NCBI GenBank assembly: GCA_023663365.1
Contig: JAMPHP010000001.1
Span: 62,001 to 126,000, forward strand
Direction: 5' to 3'
Source of the DNA: Muribaculaceae bacterium
GTDB taxonomy: Bacteria; Bacteroidota; Bacteroidia; Bacteroidales; Muribaculaceae
Length of the DNA stretch: 64,000 nucleotides
Part shown: one piece after another, positions 43,268-51,995 of the stretch
How positions within the stretch are numbered: position 1 is the stretch's first letter
How the letters are laid out: each line of letters starts with the position of its first letter
The notes under the pieces: generated by a model
What the model was told of the DNA's origin: nothing
Database searches by the model: none
The model's input: the letters and a program-made list of their open reading frames with translations, nothing else
Position numbers and translations under genes: made by a program

Positions 43268-44581
43268 TTATTGAAGGTTCTGTAAATGCTTTTTGAGTGC
43301 GGGCAGGGTTGGAGCCATGATGGCGGAGCTGCGCCGCACAGTCATAAAACGAGTGAGTTGCACCGGCAGTTCGATAGCTGAGCCGGTGATGCGTGTCATG
43401 ATGTCGAGCTGCTTGGCCGGGTGCCCGGTGGCAAAAGCTACCATAGGCGCATCGGGTGCTCCCTCGCGCGCTCCGGCGCAGTAGGCCACGGCGCCATGGG
43501 GGTCGATGGTGTAGCCGAAGCGTGCGCGAAGGTCATTGATGGTCGATGCTATCTCATCGTCGCTCACGGGAGTGGCGCATATCACTTCGCCGCTCATCTT
43601 GCCGGGGTCACCGTCGAAGAGGCTCGCCAGGCGGGGCCAGCCCGAGGGCACGCACATGTCGATAGCCCGCGCATAGGTGGCTTTGGGAGTCGGCTTGCCC
43701 ACGGGCGCGCCTATGGCAAGGAGGCTGCGGAGCTGATCGTTGGCATTGGTGGCCGCTATGATAGGGCCTGTGGGAAGTCCCATCCGCCGGGCCATCAGCG
43801 ATGCCACCAGATTGCTGCAGTTGCCGCAGGGCATTGCCAGGGTGGCGCGGTCGGCATTGCTTTCGCCCAGTGCCAGCAGCTGCGAGTAGGCGTGCATGGC
43901 GAAGGTGATCTGTGGCAGCAGGCGGGCGATGTTGATGGAGTTGGCGCCGGTGAGGTGGTAGTCGCGCAGGCTCTCGTCGGCGAGGGCTTCCTGCACAAGG
44001 CGCTTGCAGTCTTCTACCGTGCCGGCCACTTCCACGGGGTGAATGTTCTCGCCAAGGGCGGTGAACTGTGCTGTCTGCGCCTTGGTGAGGCGTCCTTTGG
44101 GGTAGAGCACTGTCACGTTGATTCCGCCGAGGCGAAGCATACCGTTGGCGGCGGCCGCTCCCGTGTTGCCGGTCGTGGCCACGAGAACGTTGCGCTTCAC
44201 ACCGCCGCGGCGGCTGTCGAGATAGCTCATCAGACGGGCCATGAAGCGTGCCCCGAAGTCCTTGAAGGTGAGGGTGGGACCGTGGAAGAGCTCGAGCACA
44301 TAGCGGTGCTCGTCGAGCTGCACAAGAGGTGCCTCGAAAGAGAATGAGTCATCGACGATGGCCTTGAGCTTTTCGGGCGGAACATCGTCGGCAAGAAGCG
44401 AGTTGGCCACCACGAAAGCGATTTCGGGCAGGCTCATCTCGCCTATATTGTTGAAGAGCGCCTTGGGGATGCGCGGTAGACTCTCGGGCATGAACATGCC
44501 GCCGTCGGGTGCCACACACAGGTTGATGGCATCCTCGAGCCTCACCGGGGCGCTTTGTCGATTAGTACTTGTAAATCGCAT
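43268..44581 (-). CDS. thrC: Threonine synthase
   Basis: PLP enzyme converting O-phosphohomoserine to threonine. The PLP Lys is in LTFKDFGARFM, with VATTGNTGAAAANG (phosphate loop), LYPKGRLTKAQTAQF and MPCGNCSNLVASL as further signatures. The N-terminus MRFTSTNRQSAPVRLEDAI fits Bacteroides ThrC, so the ATG at 44581 is chosen; two others lie 6 and 15 bp upstream. 437 residues. It sits 28 bp after the coiled-coil gene; no thr attenuator is visible, and thrA/thrB are not nearby. Confidence 0.96.
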   Translation of the reverse strand: MRFTSTNRQSAPVRLEDAINLCVAPDGGMFMPESLPRIPKALFNNIGEMSLPEIAFVVANSLLADDVPPEKLKAIVDDSFSFEAPLVQLDEHRYVLELFHGPTLTFKDFGARFMARLMSYLDSRRGGVKRNVLVATTGNTGAAAANGMLRLGGINVTVLYPKGRLTKAQTAQFTALGENIHPVEVAGTVEDCKRLVQEALADESLRDYHLTGANSINIARLLPQITFAMHAYSQLLALGESNADRATLAMPCGNCSNLVASLMARRMGLPTGPIIAATNANDQLRSLLAIGAPVGKPTPKATYARAIDMCVPSGWPRLASLFDGDPGKMSGEVICATPVSDDEIASTINDLRARFGYTIDPHGAVAYCAGAREGAPDAPMVAFATGHPAKQLDIMTRITGSAIELPVQLTRFMTVRRSSAIMAPTLPALKKHLQNLQ

Positions 44582-44609
44582 AGGCATGCTGCGCAATTCA
44601 CGCGCCGTG

Positions 44610-45917
44610 TCAGAATAGTGATAGCTGGGCGTCGTTCTCGGGGCGTCGTGGTTTTTTCGGAGGCTCCTGGTAGCCGAACTCGGCAGCCGGATGGAGCAGA
44701 GGGCTCACTTCGCCGGGGGCGGGTTCCGACACGAACCAGTCAGGACATTCAAATTCGTCCTCGATAGCCGAGTAGTCCGATTTGGGACCGCTCACCTCGG
44801 CGCGGGCTGTGGAGAAGAGGCCGTCGTCGGTGTTGCGGACTTTCTCGAGGTTTTCCTGAGCTTCGGCAAGCTGCTCGCGGAGCTTTTTATTTGAGCTCTT
44901 AAGGCGCTCGATGCGCTCGTCGCGCTTGTGGATCACATCTTCGACCTGAGCCATCTGAGCTTGAATCTCGGCCACCGACTCCACGATCTTGTGAGCTTCG
45001 GCCAGGTCGGCCTCGAGCTTTTGCTTGGCGTCGCGCTCGGCGGCGAGGCTGCTCTGGAGGTCGTTGTACATAGCCTGCGACATTTCCTGCTGTGTGCGGT
45101 TGTCGGCAAGCTCTTTCTCTGCCTCGGCCATGCGGGCCTTGGCTTCGGCCAGCTCGGCATTGGCAGCCTCGAGAGCGGCATGTGCTTCTTCGAGGGCGCT
45201 GGTGTCGGCGCTTTCGGCAGGAGTGCTGCTTTCAGCCCCGCCTGCGGCGGCAAGGGCGGCTTTAAGCTGCTCTATCTCACGGGCCATCTCGTCGACTACT
45301 CCGGGCTGTATGTCGGCCACTTTCAGCTTGTTGAGAAGACTGCGGTTCTCGAGCTCGAACTGCTCCCGCTCCGCTTCGAGTGTGGCAACCTGCCCCTCGA
45401 GGTCGTTGACACGGTCGGCCAAGGCACGGCGCCGGCGGTCGGCACTGAGCTGCTGCTCGCGTAGGTTGGTGCGCTGCTGCTCGATGAGCTGCATGTCGGA
45501 GCGTAGCTTCTCGGCATCGCGTCGTGCGGTCTCGGCGGCGCCTTTGAGTTTTGCCTCGGCATATTGCTCGGCTACGAGCAGGAGGCCGTTGAGATAGTCG
45601 TCCACGCCTTTGTCGAGGGCCTGAGCAAGCCGCTGCGACTGTGCGTCGGGGTTCACGCTGCGGCGCAGGAAGTCGGGCAGCGCTTCGTTGAACACCGCCA
45701 CCGCTCCGTCGAAGATGCGTGCTTTCACCGCCGGGTCGATTTCGGGCAGCGTTGGCACTTCGGAGAGGCCTGCAACTGCTTCGGGAGCAGCTGCGCATTC
45801 CTCGCCGGAAGTCTCGCTTGCGGCGGCATCGGGGTCGTCGGCTGTCTCGGGGTCGGAGATGTAGTCGGGATCGGGCCCGAAGCCAAAGGCGCTTTTCAAT
45901 GCTGAGAAGAAGCTCAT
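44610..45917 (-). CDS. Long coiled-coil protein ending in a beta-clamp-binding motif
   Basis: Not assigned to a family. 435 residues in three parts: an acidic, Pro/Ala-rich N-terminal region (20-65); a folded-looking segment (PAVKARIFDGAVAVFNEALPDFLRR, 70-110) that may be a small helical domain; and two long coiled coils (~115-215 and ~245-375) rich in Ala, Glu, Gln and Leu, with a break of Ala/Gly/Ser/Pro between. The tail is disordered-looking and finishes QLSLF-stop, the canonical clamp-binding pentapeptide (consensus QL[SD]LF), free at the extreme C-terminus. The nucleotide sequence confirms that the stop codon follows Phe directly. No signal or membrane part, so cytoplasmic. It overlaps the upstream receiver/PPDK_N gene by 4 bp. 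A chromosome- or replisome-linked role is an inference from the tail only. Confidence 0.85.
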   Translation of the reverse strand: MSFFSALKSAFGFGPDPDYISDPETADDPDAAASETSGEECAAAPEAVAGLSEVPTLPEIDPAVKARIFDGAVAVFNEALPDFLRRSVNPDAQSQRLAQALDKGVDDYLNGLLLVAEQYAEAKLKGAAETARRDAEKLRSDMQLIEQQRTNLREQQLSADRRRRALADRVNDLEGQVATLEAEREQFELENRSLLNKLKVADIQPGVVDEMAREIEQLKAALAAAGGAESSTPAESADTSALEEAHAALEAANAELAEAKARMAEAEKELADNRTQQEMSQAMYNDLQSSLAAERDAKQKLEADLAEAHKIVESVAEIQAQMAQVEDVIHKRDERIERLKSSNKKLREQLAEAQENLEKVRNTDDGLFSTARAEVSGPKSDYSAIEDEFECPDWFVSEPAPGEVSPLLHPAAEFGYQEPPKKPRRPENDAQLSLF

Positions 45918-48913
45918 GGTATATCTTGGTGAGAAGTATTATCGGAGTTGTTAAATTCGGGTTTTACTATTGTGCCGAGGCCGGAGCGACCGTTGATGCC
46001 TATCGACAGCGGGGTGTCGAACTCCACCACCCGCACATATTCGTCTTCGTAGACGGCCTCGCGTGCATCGAGGTAGGCGGTGTCGTAGAAGCCGTTGCCA
46101 CCGGCGGGGTCTACGGTGAAGTAGCCCACGCCGAAGGATGTGAGGTTCTGGAAGAAGTGTGTGCCTTGGCTCGGCTCTATACGGTAATTTCCGGCGGCAG
46201 CCTCAACCACCACACGGGCAGCCGAGATGTCGGCCCAGTGCACGGGGATGCCCAGTGCGGGGTCGGAAGAGCCCCACCGGCCGGGGCCGATGAGTATATA
46301 TCCTTCGCCACGCGATGCAAAGCCGGAGTTGAGGCGGCGCACCACTTCTACGGTCTTCTCGTTGTTCTGCGAGTCGAACACATCGGGCTTCACATACACG
46401 ATGGTGCGCACTCCTTCGATCATGCCGTTGCCGAGGGCTGTGTCGGTGCGGAGGATGAGCTCTGTGTCGGGGCGTTGGATTATTTCGTCATTGATGAGAT
46501 TTTTCTTGTCGATAATCGGGCGGATCTGGAGCCAGTAGAGGTGGCCTTTGATGCCGTCGGGGCCGGGCTTGGCGAAGATATTGCCGGCATACTCTATTTC
46601 TACGGGTCGCTGCATGGCCGTCTGCCCCTGCTTGAGCATGAAGTCGAGTGCTTCGGCCAGTGGGAGAGCCTTGTCGCGGAGGATATTGGCGAAGGTTGCC
46701 ACGCGCCGCCCCCGGCCACTCTCGTAGTCTTTGAGCATACCGTCGAGCGGATCGTAGGTCGATACCATGTGCCTGAGCACGCCGGTGTCGGCGAAGTCCT
46801 GCACGTTTTTGCTCACGAGGTTGGCGCCTTCGTCGAGCTGCACCGAGAAGTGTGGGGTGGTGTCAAGGGCGAATAGCTTGCGCTGGGTGTCGCGTAGGGC
46901 CAGGTCGAGCGTCGATGTCTGGAGGGCGTGCTCGGGGTGGAGCGGCGAGAAGCGCAGTCCGCGGCCGCCGTCAACGATATATTTGCCGAGACCTATGGCG
47001 AGCTCGGTCACGCCGTCGTCGATACGCTCGTCACCGAGCGGGTAGTAGTTGAGCGAGCGACCTACGCCCGAGAACGACGGAAAGTAGACACCGCCGCGGT
47101 CTTCGCCCACAACCTCCTGGATAATCACGGCCATCTTCTCCTGGTCGATTACATTGCTGGTGGCAGTCATGTAGGACTTGCTGTTGGCGAAAAAGACCGA
47201 TGCATACACACCCTTGATGGCATCGGTGAGCCACTGCAGGCGCACGAGCCGGTCGGGGGTGTATGGTATCATGTAGGTGGCGTAGATGCCGGCGAAAGGC
47301 TGGTAGTGCGAGTCTTCGAGGAGGCTCGAGCTGCGCACGGCAAGGGGGCGGTCAACCACATCGAGAAGGGCAAGCAGATCCTCGCGCACACGCTCGGGCA
47401 GCTTGGCGGCGAGGAAAGCTCCGAGGATTTCGGCATCGGGAGTCTCGCTCAGCGCCAGCGGGTAGAGCTTGTTGCCGACCATAAATTCGTCGAAGATGTC
47501 GGTGCACAGCACCACCGAGCGAGGTATCGATATCGACAGCCCGTAGAAATTGTCGCAGACAGGATTTTTCTTGATGATGGAGTCCACGAAGGCGAGGCCG
47601 CGGCCTTTACCGCCGAGGCTGCCTTGGCCTATGCGGGCGAAGTTGGAGTAGTGGTCGAAGCGGTCTTTCTCGAACACCGCCACCACACCGCGGTTCTTCA
47701 TCTTGCGGTACTTCACGATAAGGTCGAAGAAGAGCTGCTTAACCGCCGGAATTTCCTCCACCGACTTCGAGCGGTGTCGCTGCACCACGTCGGCGATGGG
47801 GAAGAGGGCGCGGGAGTAGAGCCAGCGCGAGATGTCGTTGCGCGAGGCATGGTAGAAAAGGCTCTCCGCGGGGATGTCGAAGATGCGCTTCTGGAGCTCC
47901 TTGAGGTTGCGGATAGTCATTATGGGCTTCAGCGTGGCCGGGTCGCGGATGATGAAGTCGCCGAAGCCGAAGTTGTTCATGATCGCTTCGCCAAGGTCCA
48001 CAGGCAGCTTCTTGCTGTTCTTGTCGATGAAGATGCCTCCGAAAGGCCTCACTGCCGCAGCATTGGAGGTTTCCGACGATTCGATGATGATAGGCAGGTA
48101 GGGATCCTGCGAGCGCAGATACTCGGCCAGGCGGATGCCGGCGAGTGAGTCCTTGACTCCTTCGCGGGCAAAAGATACGTCGCTGATCACGCCGAGCATC
48201 TTCTTGCCGTATTTCTCGTAGAGAGCCACCGCTTCCTCGTAGTTGCGGGCGAGCATCACCTTGGGGCGGCCACGCATACGGAGCATCTGCTCGTGCTGGT
48301 TGAGCGCCTCGGTGGAGAACAGGCGCGACTGCGACAGCAGGAACTTGTAGATGTGCGGAAGCACCGACGAGTAGAAGCGGACAGAGTCCTCAACGAGCAG
48401 TATGCACTGCACGCCCACGTTGCTCACATCGTCGGCGTTGAGCGAGTCCTCGAGCAGCTTTATTATGGCAAGGAGGAGGTCCATGTTGCCAAGCCAGCTG
48501 AACACATAGTCGACTGTCGAGAGGTCCTGCATGGCAAGGCGGCGCGACACCTCTTTGCTGAAGGGGGTGAGCACCACCAGAGGTACCGAGGGAAATTCCG
48601 CCTTGATGAGAGCGGTGCCGTCGAAAGTCTCGGAAATATCTCCGCCGGGCATGGCCACCACCAGGTCGAAAGGCTTCTGGCGCATAGCCTCGCGTGCCTC
48701 TGTCATGGTGGAGGCGCGAGTCACGCGCGGAGGCGAGCTGAGGTTAAGAGCCACATACTCATTGTATAGCTGCTCTTCTACGCGGCCGTCTTCCTCCATC
48801 ATGAAGGCATCGTAGGGCGAGGCAATGAGCAGCACATTGAAGATACGGTGCTGCATCAACGCCTGAAAAGACGTATCCTTGAGATACATTCTGCTAAGAG
48901 CCTCCTCGTTCAT
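45914..48913 (-). CDS. Receiver-domain protein fused to a PPDK_N (PEP/pyruvate-binding) domain
   Basis: 999 residues. An N-terminal receiver-like region (~25-155) lacks the usual phospho-Asp. A second region (~168-320) keeps receiver landmarks: Glu175-Asp176 (LLVEDS), Asp245 (GVISDVSF), Ser279-Ser280 and Lys298 (FIDKNS), with a long insert. After a linker, ~425-980 is a PPDK_N ATP-grasp-type domain (IGQGSLGGKGRGLAF, PLAVRSSSLLEDS, VVGEDRGGVYFPSFSG, MQRPVEIEYAG, GRWGSSD). The phosphohistidine swivel domain and the PEP-binding barrel of true PEP synthase are absent, so it cannot run that full reaction alone. Such proteins are often auto-named PEP synthase in Bacteroidetes. Biochemical role unknown; a signalling phosphotransfer role is inference. 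Confidence 0.85.
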   Translation of the reverse strand: MNEEALSRMYLKDTSFQALMQHRIFNVLLIASPYDAFMMEEDGRVEEQLYNEYVALNLSSPPRVTRASTMTEAREAMRQKPFDLVVAMPGGDISETFDGTALIKAEFPSVPLVVLTPFSKEVSRRLAMQDLSTVDYVFSWLGNMDLLLAIIKLLEDSLNADDVSNVGVQCILLVEDSVRFYSSVLPHIYKFLLSQSRLFSTEALNQHEQMLRMRGRPKVMLARNYEEAVALYEKYGKKMLGVISDVSFAREGVKDSLAGIRLAEYLRSQDPYLPIIIESSETSNAAAVRPFGGIFIDKNSKKLPVDLGEAIMNNFGFGDFIIRDPATLKPIMTIRNLKELQKRIFDIPAESLFYHASRNDISRWLYSRALFPIADVVQRHRSKSVEEIPAVKQLFFDLIVKYRKMKNRGVVAVFEKDRFDHYSNFARIGQGSLGGKGRGLAFVDSIIKKNPVCDNFYGLSISIPRSVVLCTDIFDEFMVGNKLYPLALSETPDAEILGAFLAAKLPERVREDLLALLDVVDRPLAVRSSSLLEDSHYQPFAGIYATYMIPYTPDRLVRLQWLTDAIKGVYASVFFANSKSYMTATSNVIDQEKMAVIIQEVVGEDRGGVYFPSFSGVGRSLNYYPLGDERIDDGVTELAIGLGKYIVDGGRGLRFSPLHPEHALQTSTLDLALRDTQRKLFALDTTPHFSVQLDEGANLVSKNVQDFADTGVLRHMVSTYDPLDGMLKDYESGRGRRVATFANILRDKALPLAEALDFMLKQGQTAMQRPVEIEYAGNIFAKPGPDGIKGHLYWLQIRPIIDKKNLINDEIIQRPDTELILRTDTALGNGMIEGVRTIVYVKPDVFDSQNNEKTVEVVRRLNSGFASRGEGYILIGPGRWGSSDPALGIPVHWADISAARVVVEAAAGNYRIEPSQGTHFFQNLTSFGVGYFTVDPAGGNGFYDTAYLDAREAVYEDEYVRVVEFDTPLSIGINGRSGLGTIVKPEFNNSDNTSHQDIP

Positions 48914-48961
48914 AGTGGCAAATTTAGCAAAAATATCGTGTCGGACAAAAATATGCGCCCT

Positions 48962-49726
48962 TTAAATCGCGTCTAAATCTATTTCCACGCTCACGGGGCA
49001 GTGGTCGGAGCCTGTCACGTCGGGGTGTATTTCGGCATTTACGAGGCGGTCGGCGAGCCTGTCGGACACTATGAAGTAGTCGATGCGCCACCCCACGTTT
49101 TTCTCGCGGGCGCGTCCGCGGTAGCTCCACCACGAGTAAGCCCCTTTGGTGTCGGGATTGAAGAAGCGGAAAGTATCGGTAAAACCCGAGGCGAGCAGGC
49201 GACTCATGCACTCGCGCTCCTCGTCGGTGAAGCCGGCGTTGCGGCGGTTGGTCTTGGGATTTGCAAGGTCGATTTCCTGATGAGCCACGTTGAGGTCGCC
49301 GCACATCACCACGGGCTTGGTGGCATCGAGCTCCTTAAGGAAAGAGAGGAAATCGCGCTCCCACTCCATGCGGTAGGGCAGGCGGGCGAGCTCGCTCTGG
49401 CTGTTGGGCACATAGACATCGACAAGATAGAAACCGGGGTACTCCAGGGCCACGATGCGACCTTCGTGGTCGTGGGCATCGATGCCGATATGGCGGCGCA
49501 CCGAGAGCGGTTTGTGGCGGGTGAAGATTGCCGTGCCCGAGTAGCCGGGGCGGTCGGCATAGTTGTAGAAGGCCTCATAGCCCTCGAAGTTGAGGTCGAG
49601 CTGGCCTTCCTTGAGTTTTATCTCCTGCAGGCAAAAAAAATCGGCATCGAAGCTCCCGAATATATCAGCGAAGCCTTTACCGACTACAGCCCGCAGGCCG
49701 TTTACATTCCACGATACAAATTTCAT
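48962..49726 (-). CDS. xth: Exodeoxyribonuclease III / AP endonuclease
   Basis: Base-excision repair nuclease that cuts 5' to abasic sites and has 3'-5' exonuclease activity. Motifs: SWNVNGLRAV at residues 4-13, LQEIKLKEGQ (metal Glu), DVYVPNSQ (catalytic Tyr/Asn), CGDLNVAHQEIDL, RRNAGFTDEER, WRIDYFIVSD and the terminal GSDHCPVSVEID (catalytic His). 254 residues, standard. 70-odd bp of nonamer-repeat hairpin DNA separate it from the four-helix gene upstream. Confidence 0.97.
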   Translation of the reverse strand: MKFVSWNVNGLRAVVGKGFADIFGSFDADFFCLQEIKLKEGQLDLNFEGYEAFYNYADRPGYSGTAIFTRHKPLSVRRHIGIDAHDHEGRIVALEYPGFYLVDVYVPNSQSELARLPYRMEWERDFLSFLKELDATKPVVMCGDLNVAHQEIDLANPKTNRRNAGFTDEERECMSRLLASGFTDTFRFFNPDTKGAYSWWSYRGRAREKNVGWRIDYFIVSDRLADRLVNAEIHPDVTGSDHCPVSVEIDLDAI

Positions 49727-49755
49727 GTAGCTTTTTTTCTTTTTTTTGAGGGGGG

Positions 49756-49811
49756 GTAAGGGCTTTAAGGTCTTTAAAGTCCTTAAGGTCCTTAATGACC
49801 TTAAAGCCCTT
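49756..49811. repeat. Nonamer array forming a 16-bp hairpin
   Basis: Six degenerate 9-base units (TAAGGNCTT-like, from 49756 to 49809) are arranged so that 49756..49771 and 49796..49811 are perfect inverted copies. It overlaps the last codons of the four-helix gene and could end its transcript. Two similar units recur at 59031..59046. Confidence 0.75.
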
Positions 49812-50355
49812 AATACCCTCTGTTTGATTTGCGGAGGCGCATCATCCTTTCAGAGAAACCTCCATTTTCCAAAAAATCTTTTTCAAGTCGTTTGAGTTGC
49901 TTGAATAGCAAGTAATCGGCTTGATTTATTAGTATGATTGCCATGTTGGCAATAGTCTCTGGTGGGCGTGTAGATATTATTTCCATGAAAAATCCGGCAT
50001 CATTATGCTCCCGCCCGAGTTTGCGCATGAACTCAAATTCCCGGCTGCCTTTTGTCCATTGTGCATGCCGACGTGTCCGCAGGTAGTCTTCATAGTCTTC
50101 CAAAAGCTCTTTCAGGCTAGCTTTGGCTACGTTGATGAGCTTGATTTCTGTCTTGGAAGAAGTCGTAGATGCCGCACAGCCTTCGATGATATTCTGTTTA
50201 CCGCTGCGTGCGGCTTGAATCATCTGGTCGATAGTACGGTCGCCTTTGCTCAAAAAATTATTACAAAAAAAGTATGTAATCTGAAAAATTACATCGCTTT
50301 TTTGATACGAGAGCAAATTCTTGTAATTACCTGTGGTGGGTATTAATTCTTCCAT
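49810..50355 (-). CDS. Four-helix-bundle protein (S23/IVP-like, TIGR02436 type)
   Basis: Member of the family first seen in 23S rRNA intervening sequences and now known as free-standing genes in Bacteroidetes. Recognised by YKNLLSYQKSDVIFQITYFF, GDRTIDQMIQAARSGKQNIIEG, the SKTEIKLINVAKASLKELLEDYEDYL helix and the late ANMAIILINQADYLLFKQLKRLEKDFLENGG. 181 residues: the core bundle plus a C-terminal extension. No catalytic site is expected; function unknown, possibly nucleic-acid or protein binding. TATCTTTG at 50392..50385 (minus) is a likely -7 box. Base composition is more AT-rich than its neighbours, suggesting transfer. Confidence 0.9.
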   Translation of the reverse strand: MEELIPTTGNYKNLLSYQKSDVIFQITYFFCNNFLSKGDRTIDQMIQAARSGKQNIIEGCAASTTSSKTEIKLINVAKASLKELLEDYEDYLRTRRHAQWTKGSREFEFMRKLGREHNDAGFFMEIISTRPPETIANMAIILINQADYLLFKQLKRLEKDFLENGGFSERMMRLRKSNRGY

Positions 50356-50428
50356 GCTTTTCCGTGGAAATCTACATTACTATGCAAAGATACAAATATT
50401 TTTCATACCATTGCTGTCAGAGTCGGAA

Positions 50429-50456
50429 AAGGGGCGCGCCACGCGGCACGCCCCTT
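50429..50456 (-). terminator. Terminator of the 50480 gene
   Basis: 8-bp stem (AAGGGGCG with CGCCCCTT) followed by TTTT on the minus strand, 24 bp past the stop codon. Confidence 0.75.
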
Positions 50457-50479
50457 GACATTGTTTCACCCCTCAAATC

Positions 50480-51889
50480 TTACATCCTCACCTTGCTCAC
50501 CTTCGAGCCCTGGCGGCGGATGAAGATGCCGTCGGCGGGATTGGCCACGCGGAGGCCCTGGAGATTGTAGTACTCCACGGGGGCGTCGCTCTCGTCGGCG
50601 ATGATGCCGTCGATGCCGGCTGCGGTGGTGAAGTCCGACCACTCAATGCGCATCTCGGGGAATTTGTTCTCAACATCGTCCTCGAAGCTCGACGATACGA
50701 ACTCTGTAGCTGCTCCGTCGGCATTGTAGGTGTACTCGTAGACCACGCCGCCGCAGTAGTCGAGCTCGCCGTTGACGTACTGCGTGAATTTCTCAAGCAC
50801 TACATTGCCGTGGCTATCGATGGTGACTTCGTTTATTTCATACTCAGTTACGGGGGTGAGTGTAACGTCGTTGTCGTCGATTTCGCCGTCGCCGTTGATG
50901 TCCTCGTCGGAGGGCTCTTCCTCGAAGTAGATCACCTCGTAGGTCTCAATGTAGGAGCCGGTGGCGGCATCGGTGTACATGGTGCTGATTCTGAGATTGG
51001 AATTATCCAAGAACTGGAATGTGAGAGTGCCCTCGAAGTCGTTGGCATACACACCCGTGAGTGTACCTTCGAACTCGCCGTCGAAGTACGACTCGGCGCT
51101 GGCGATGCGGTTGCGGCCGCGGGCATAGTCCTCGACATCGAAGTTCATCACCTGGCCGTCGGTATTGGCCCACTCGATGTTGCGGAGGTCGATGTCCTCA
51201 GTCCACTCGAGGGATGAGCCGATGTACTGGAGCTCAGATACTACCGAGCGGGTCACCTTCGTGCCATCGGCCGAGGTGGTGTTAGTCACGCGGGCGATGT
51301 CGCTGAAGTCGGCGCCTGTCTGCGGTGCCTGGCGGGCAATCTGAGTGAGCGTGCCCTCGTTGTTGCGGGTGATGGCATACTTGTTGCCGTACGACAGCTG
51401 CCAGCCGTCGGCCCAATAGTACATGATGGATTCTACGGCGAAATCGGTCACAACGGTGTCGTATTTCTTAGCTGTGAGCTCGGTGTTGACCCATGTGGCA
51501 CCGCCGTCTTCGCTCGACTCCGAAAGTGTCTCGGTGGCCATACCGTCGGCATTGTAGGTGTAGGAGATGCGGAGCTTCGATTGTCCGCTCTCATCTTCCA
51601 TGTCGGTCTCCACCACATTGGCAAGAGTGCCGTCGGGGTTGTAGGTGTTTCGGGCAGTGCTTGCCACAAACCAGTCCTCGGTGTCTTCGTCCCAGAACGA
51701 TACCGTCTCGTCCTGAGGCAGATACTGCACTTTCACGGCATCGGCCTTGGCCTTGATGGCTTTGCGCTCGATGCGTGCAGCCTTCTTTTTGGTGAGCGAT
51801 GCGGCGCGCTTGGGAGCGGCCTCTGCTGCAAGACATGTGCCCATGAGGGCGGCAGAAAGAAGTAGTGTAAAAGTTTTTGTCATAGACAT
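50480..51889 (-). CDS. Secreted protein with EF-hand-like loop and sorting domain, paralog 1
   Basis: Unknown function. Signal peptide follows MSMTKTFTLLLSAALMGTCLAAEA; either ATG (51889 or 51883) serves, and an earlier frame start adds non-signal sequence. A Lys/Arg/Ala-rich stretch (25-50) precedes repeated beta units of the YNADG type. Residues 330-341 form a DxNxDGxIxxxD calcium loop (dockerin/EF-hand style, one copy). The C-terminus (DAPVEYYNLQGLRVANPADGIF then IRRQG...KVRM) is the sorting-like domain common in this family of bacteria. 469 residues. Lies directly downstream of a similar gene but separated by a terminator, so separately transcribed. Confidence 0.8.
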   Translation of the reverse strand: MSMTKTFTLLLSAALMGTCLAAEAAPKRAASLTKKKAARIERKAIKAKADAVKVQYLPQDETVSFWDEDTEDWFVASTARNTYNPDGTLANVVETDMEDESGQSKLRISYTYNADGMATETLSESSEDGGATWVNTELTAKKYDTVVTDFAVESIMYYWADGWQLSYGNKYAITRNNEGTLTQIARQAPQTGADFSDIARVTNTTSADGTKVTRSVVSELQYIGSSLEWTEDIDLRNIEWANTDGQVMNFDVEDYARGRNRIASAESYFDGEFEGTLTGVYANDFEGTLTFQFLDNSNLRISTMYTDAATGSYIETYEVIYFEEEPSDEDINGDGEIDDNDVTLTPVTEYEINEVTIDSHGNVVLEKFTQYVNGELDYCGGVVYEYTYNADGAATEFVSSSFEDDVENKFPEMRIEWSDFTTAAGIDGIIADESDAPVEYYNLQGLRVANPADGIFIRRQGSKVSKVRM

Positions 51890-51930
51890 ATTTTTTAGTA
51901 AATGAATTGGAATATTGCGCAAAGGTAAGA

Positions 51931-51965
51931 AAAAAAGTCGGAATACCGCAGTATCCCGACTTTTT
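51931..51965 (-). terminator. Terminator of the 51996 gene
   Basis: AAAAAGTCGG pairs with CCGACTTTTT, with an inner ATAC/GTAT stem and CGCA loop, then T-rich sequence; 31 bp past the stop. The next gene's likely -7 box TACCTTTG follows at 51927..51920. Confidence 0.85.
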
Positions 51966-51995
51966 GTTGCGTATTTGGTGTATATGTGTTGCAAA

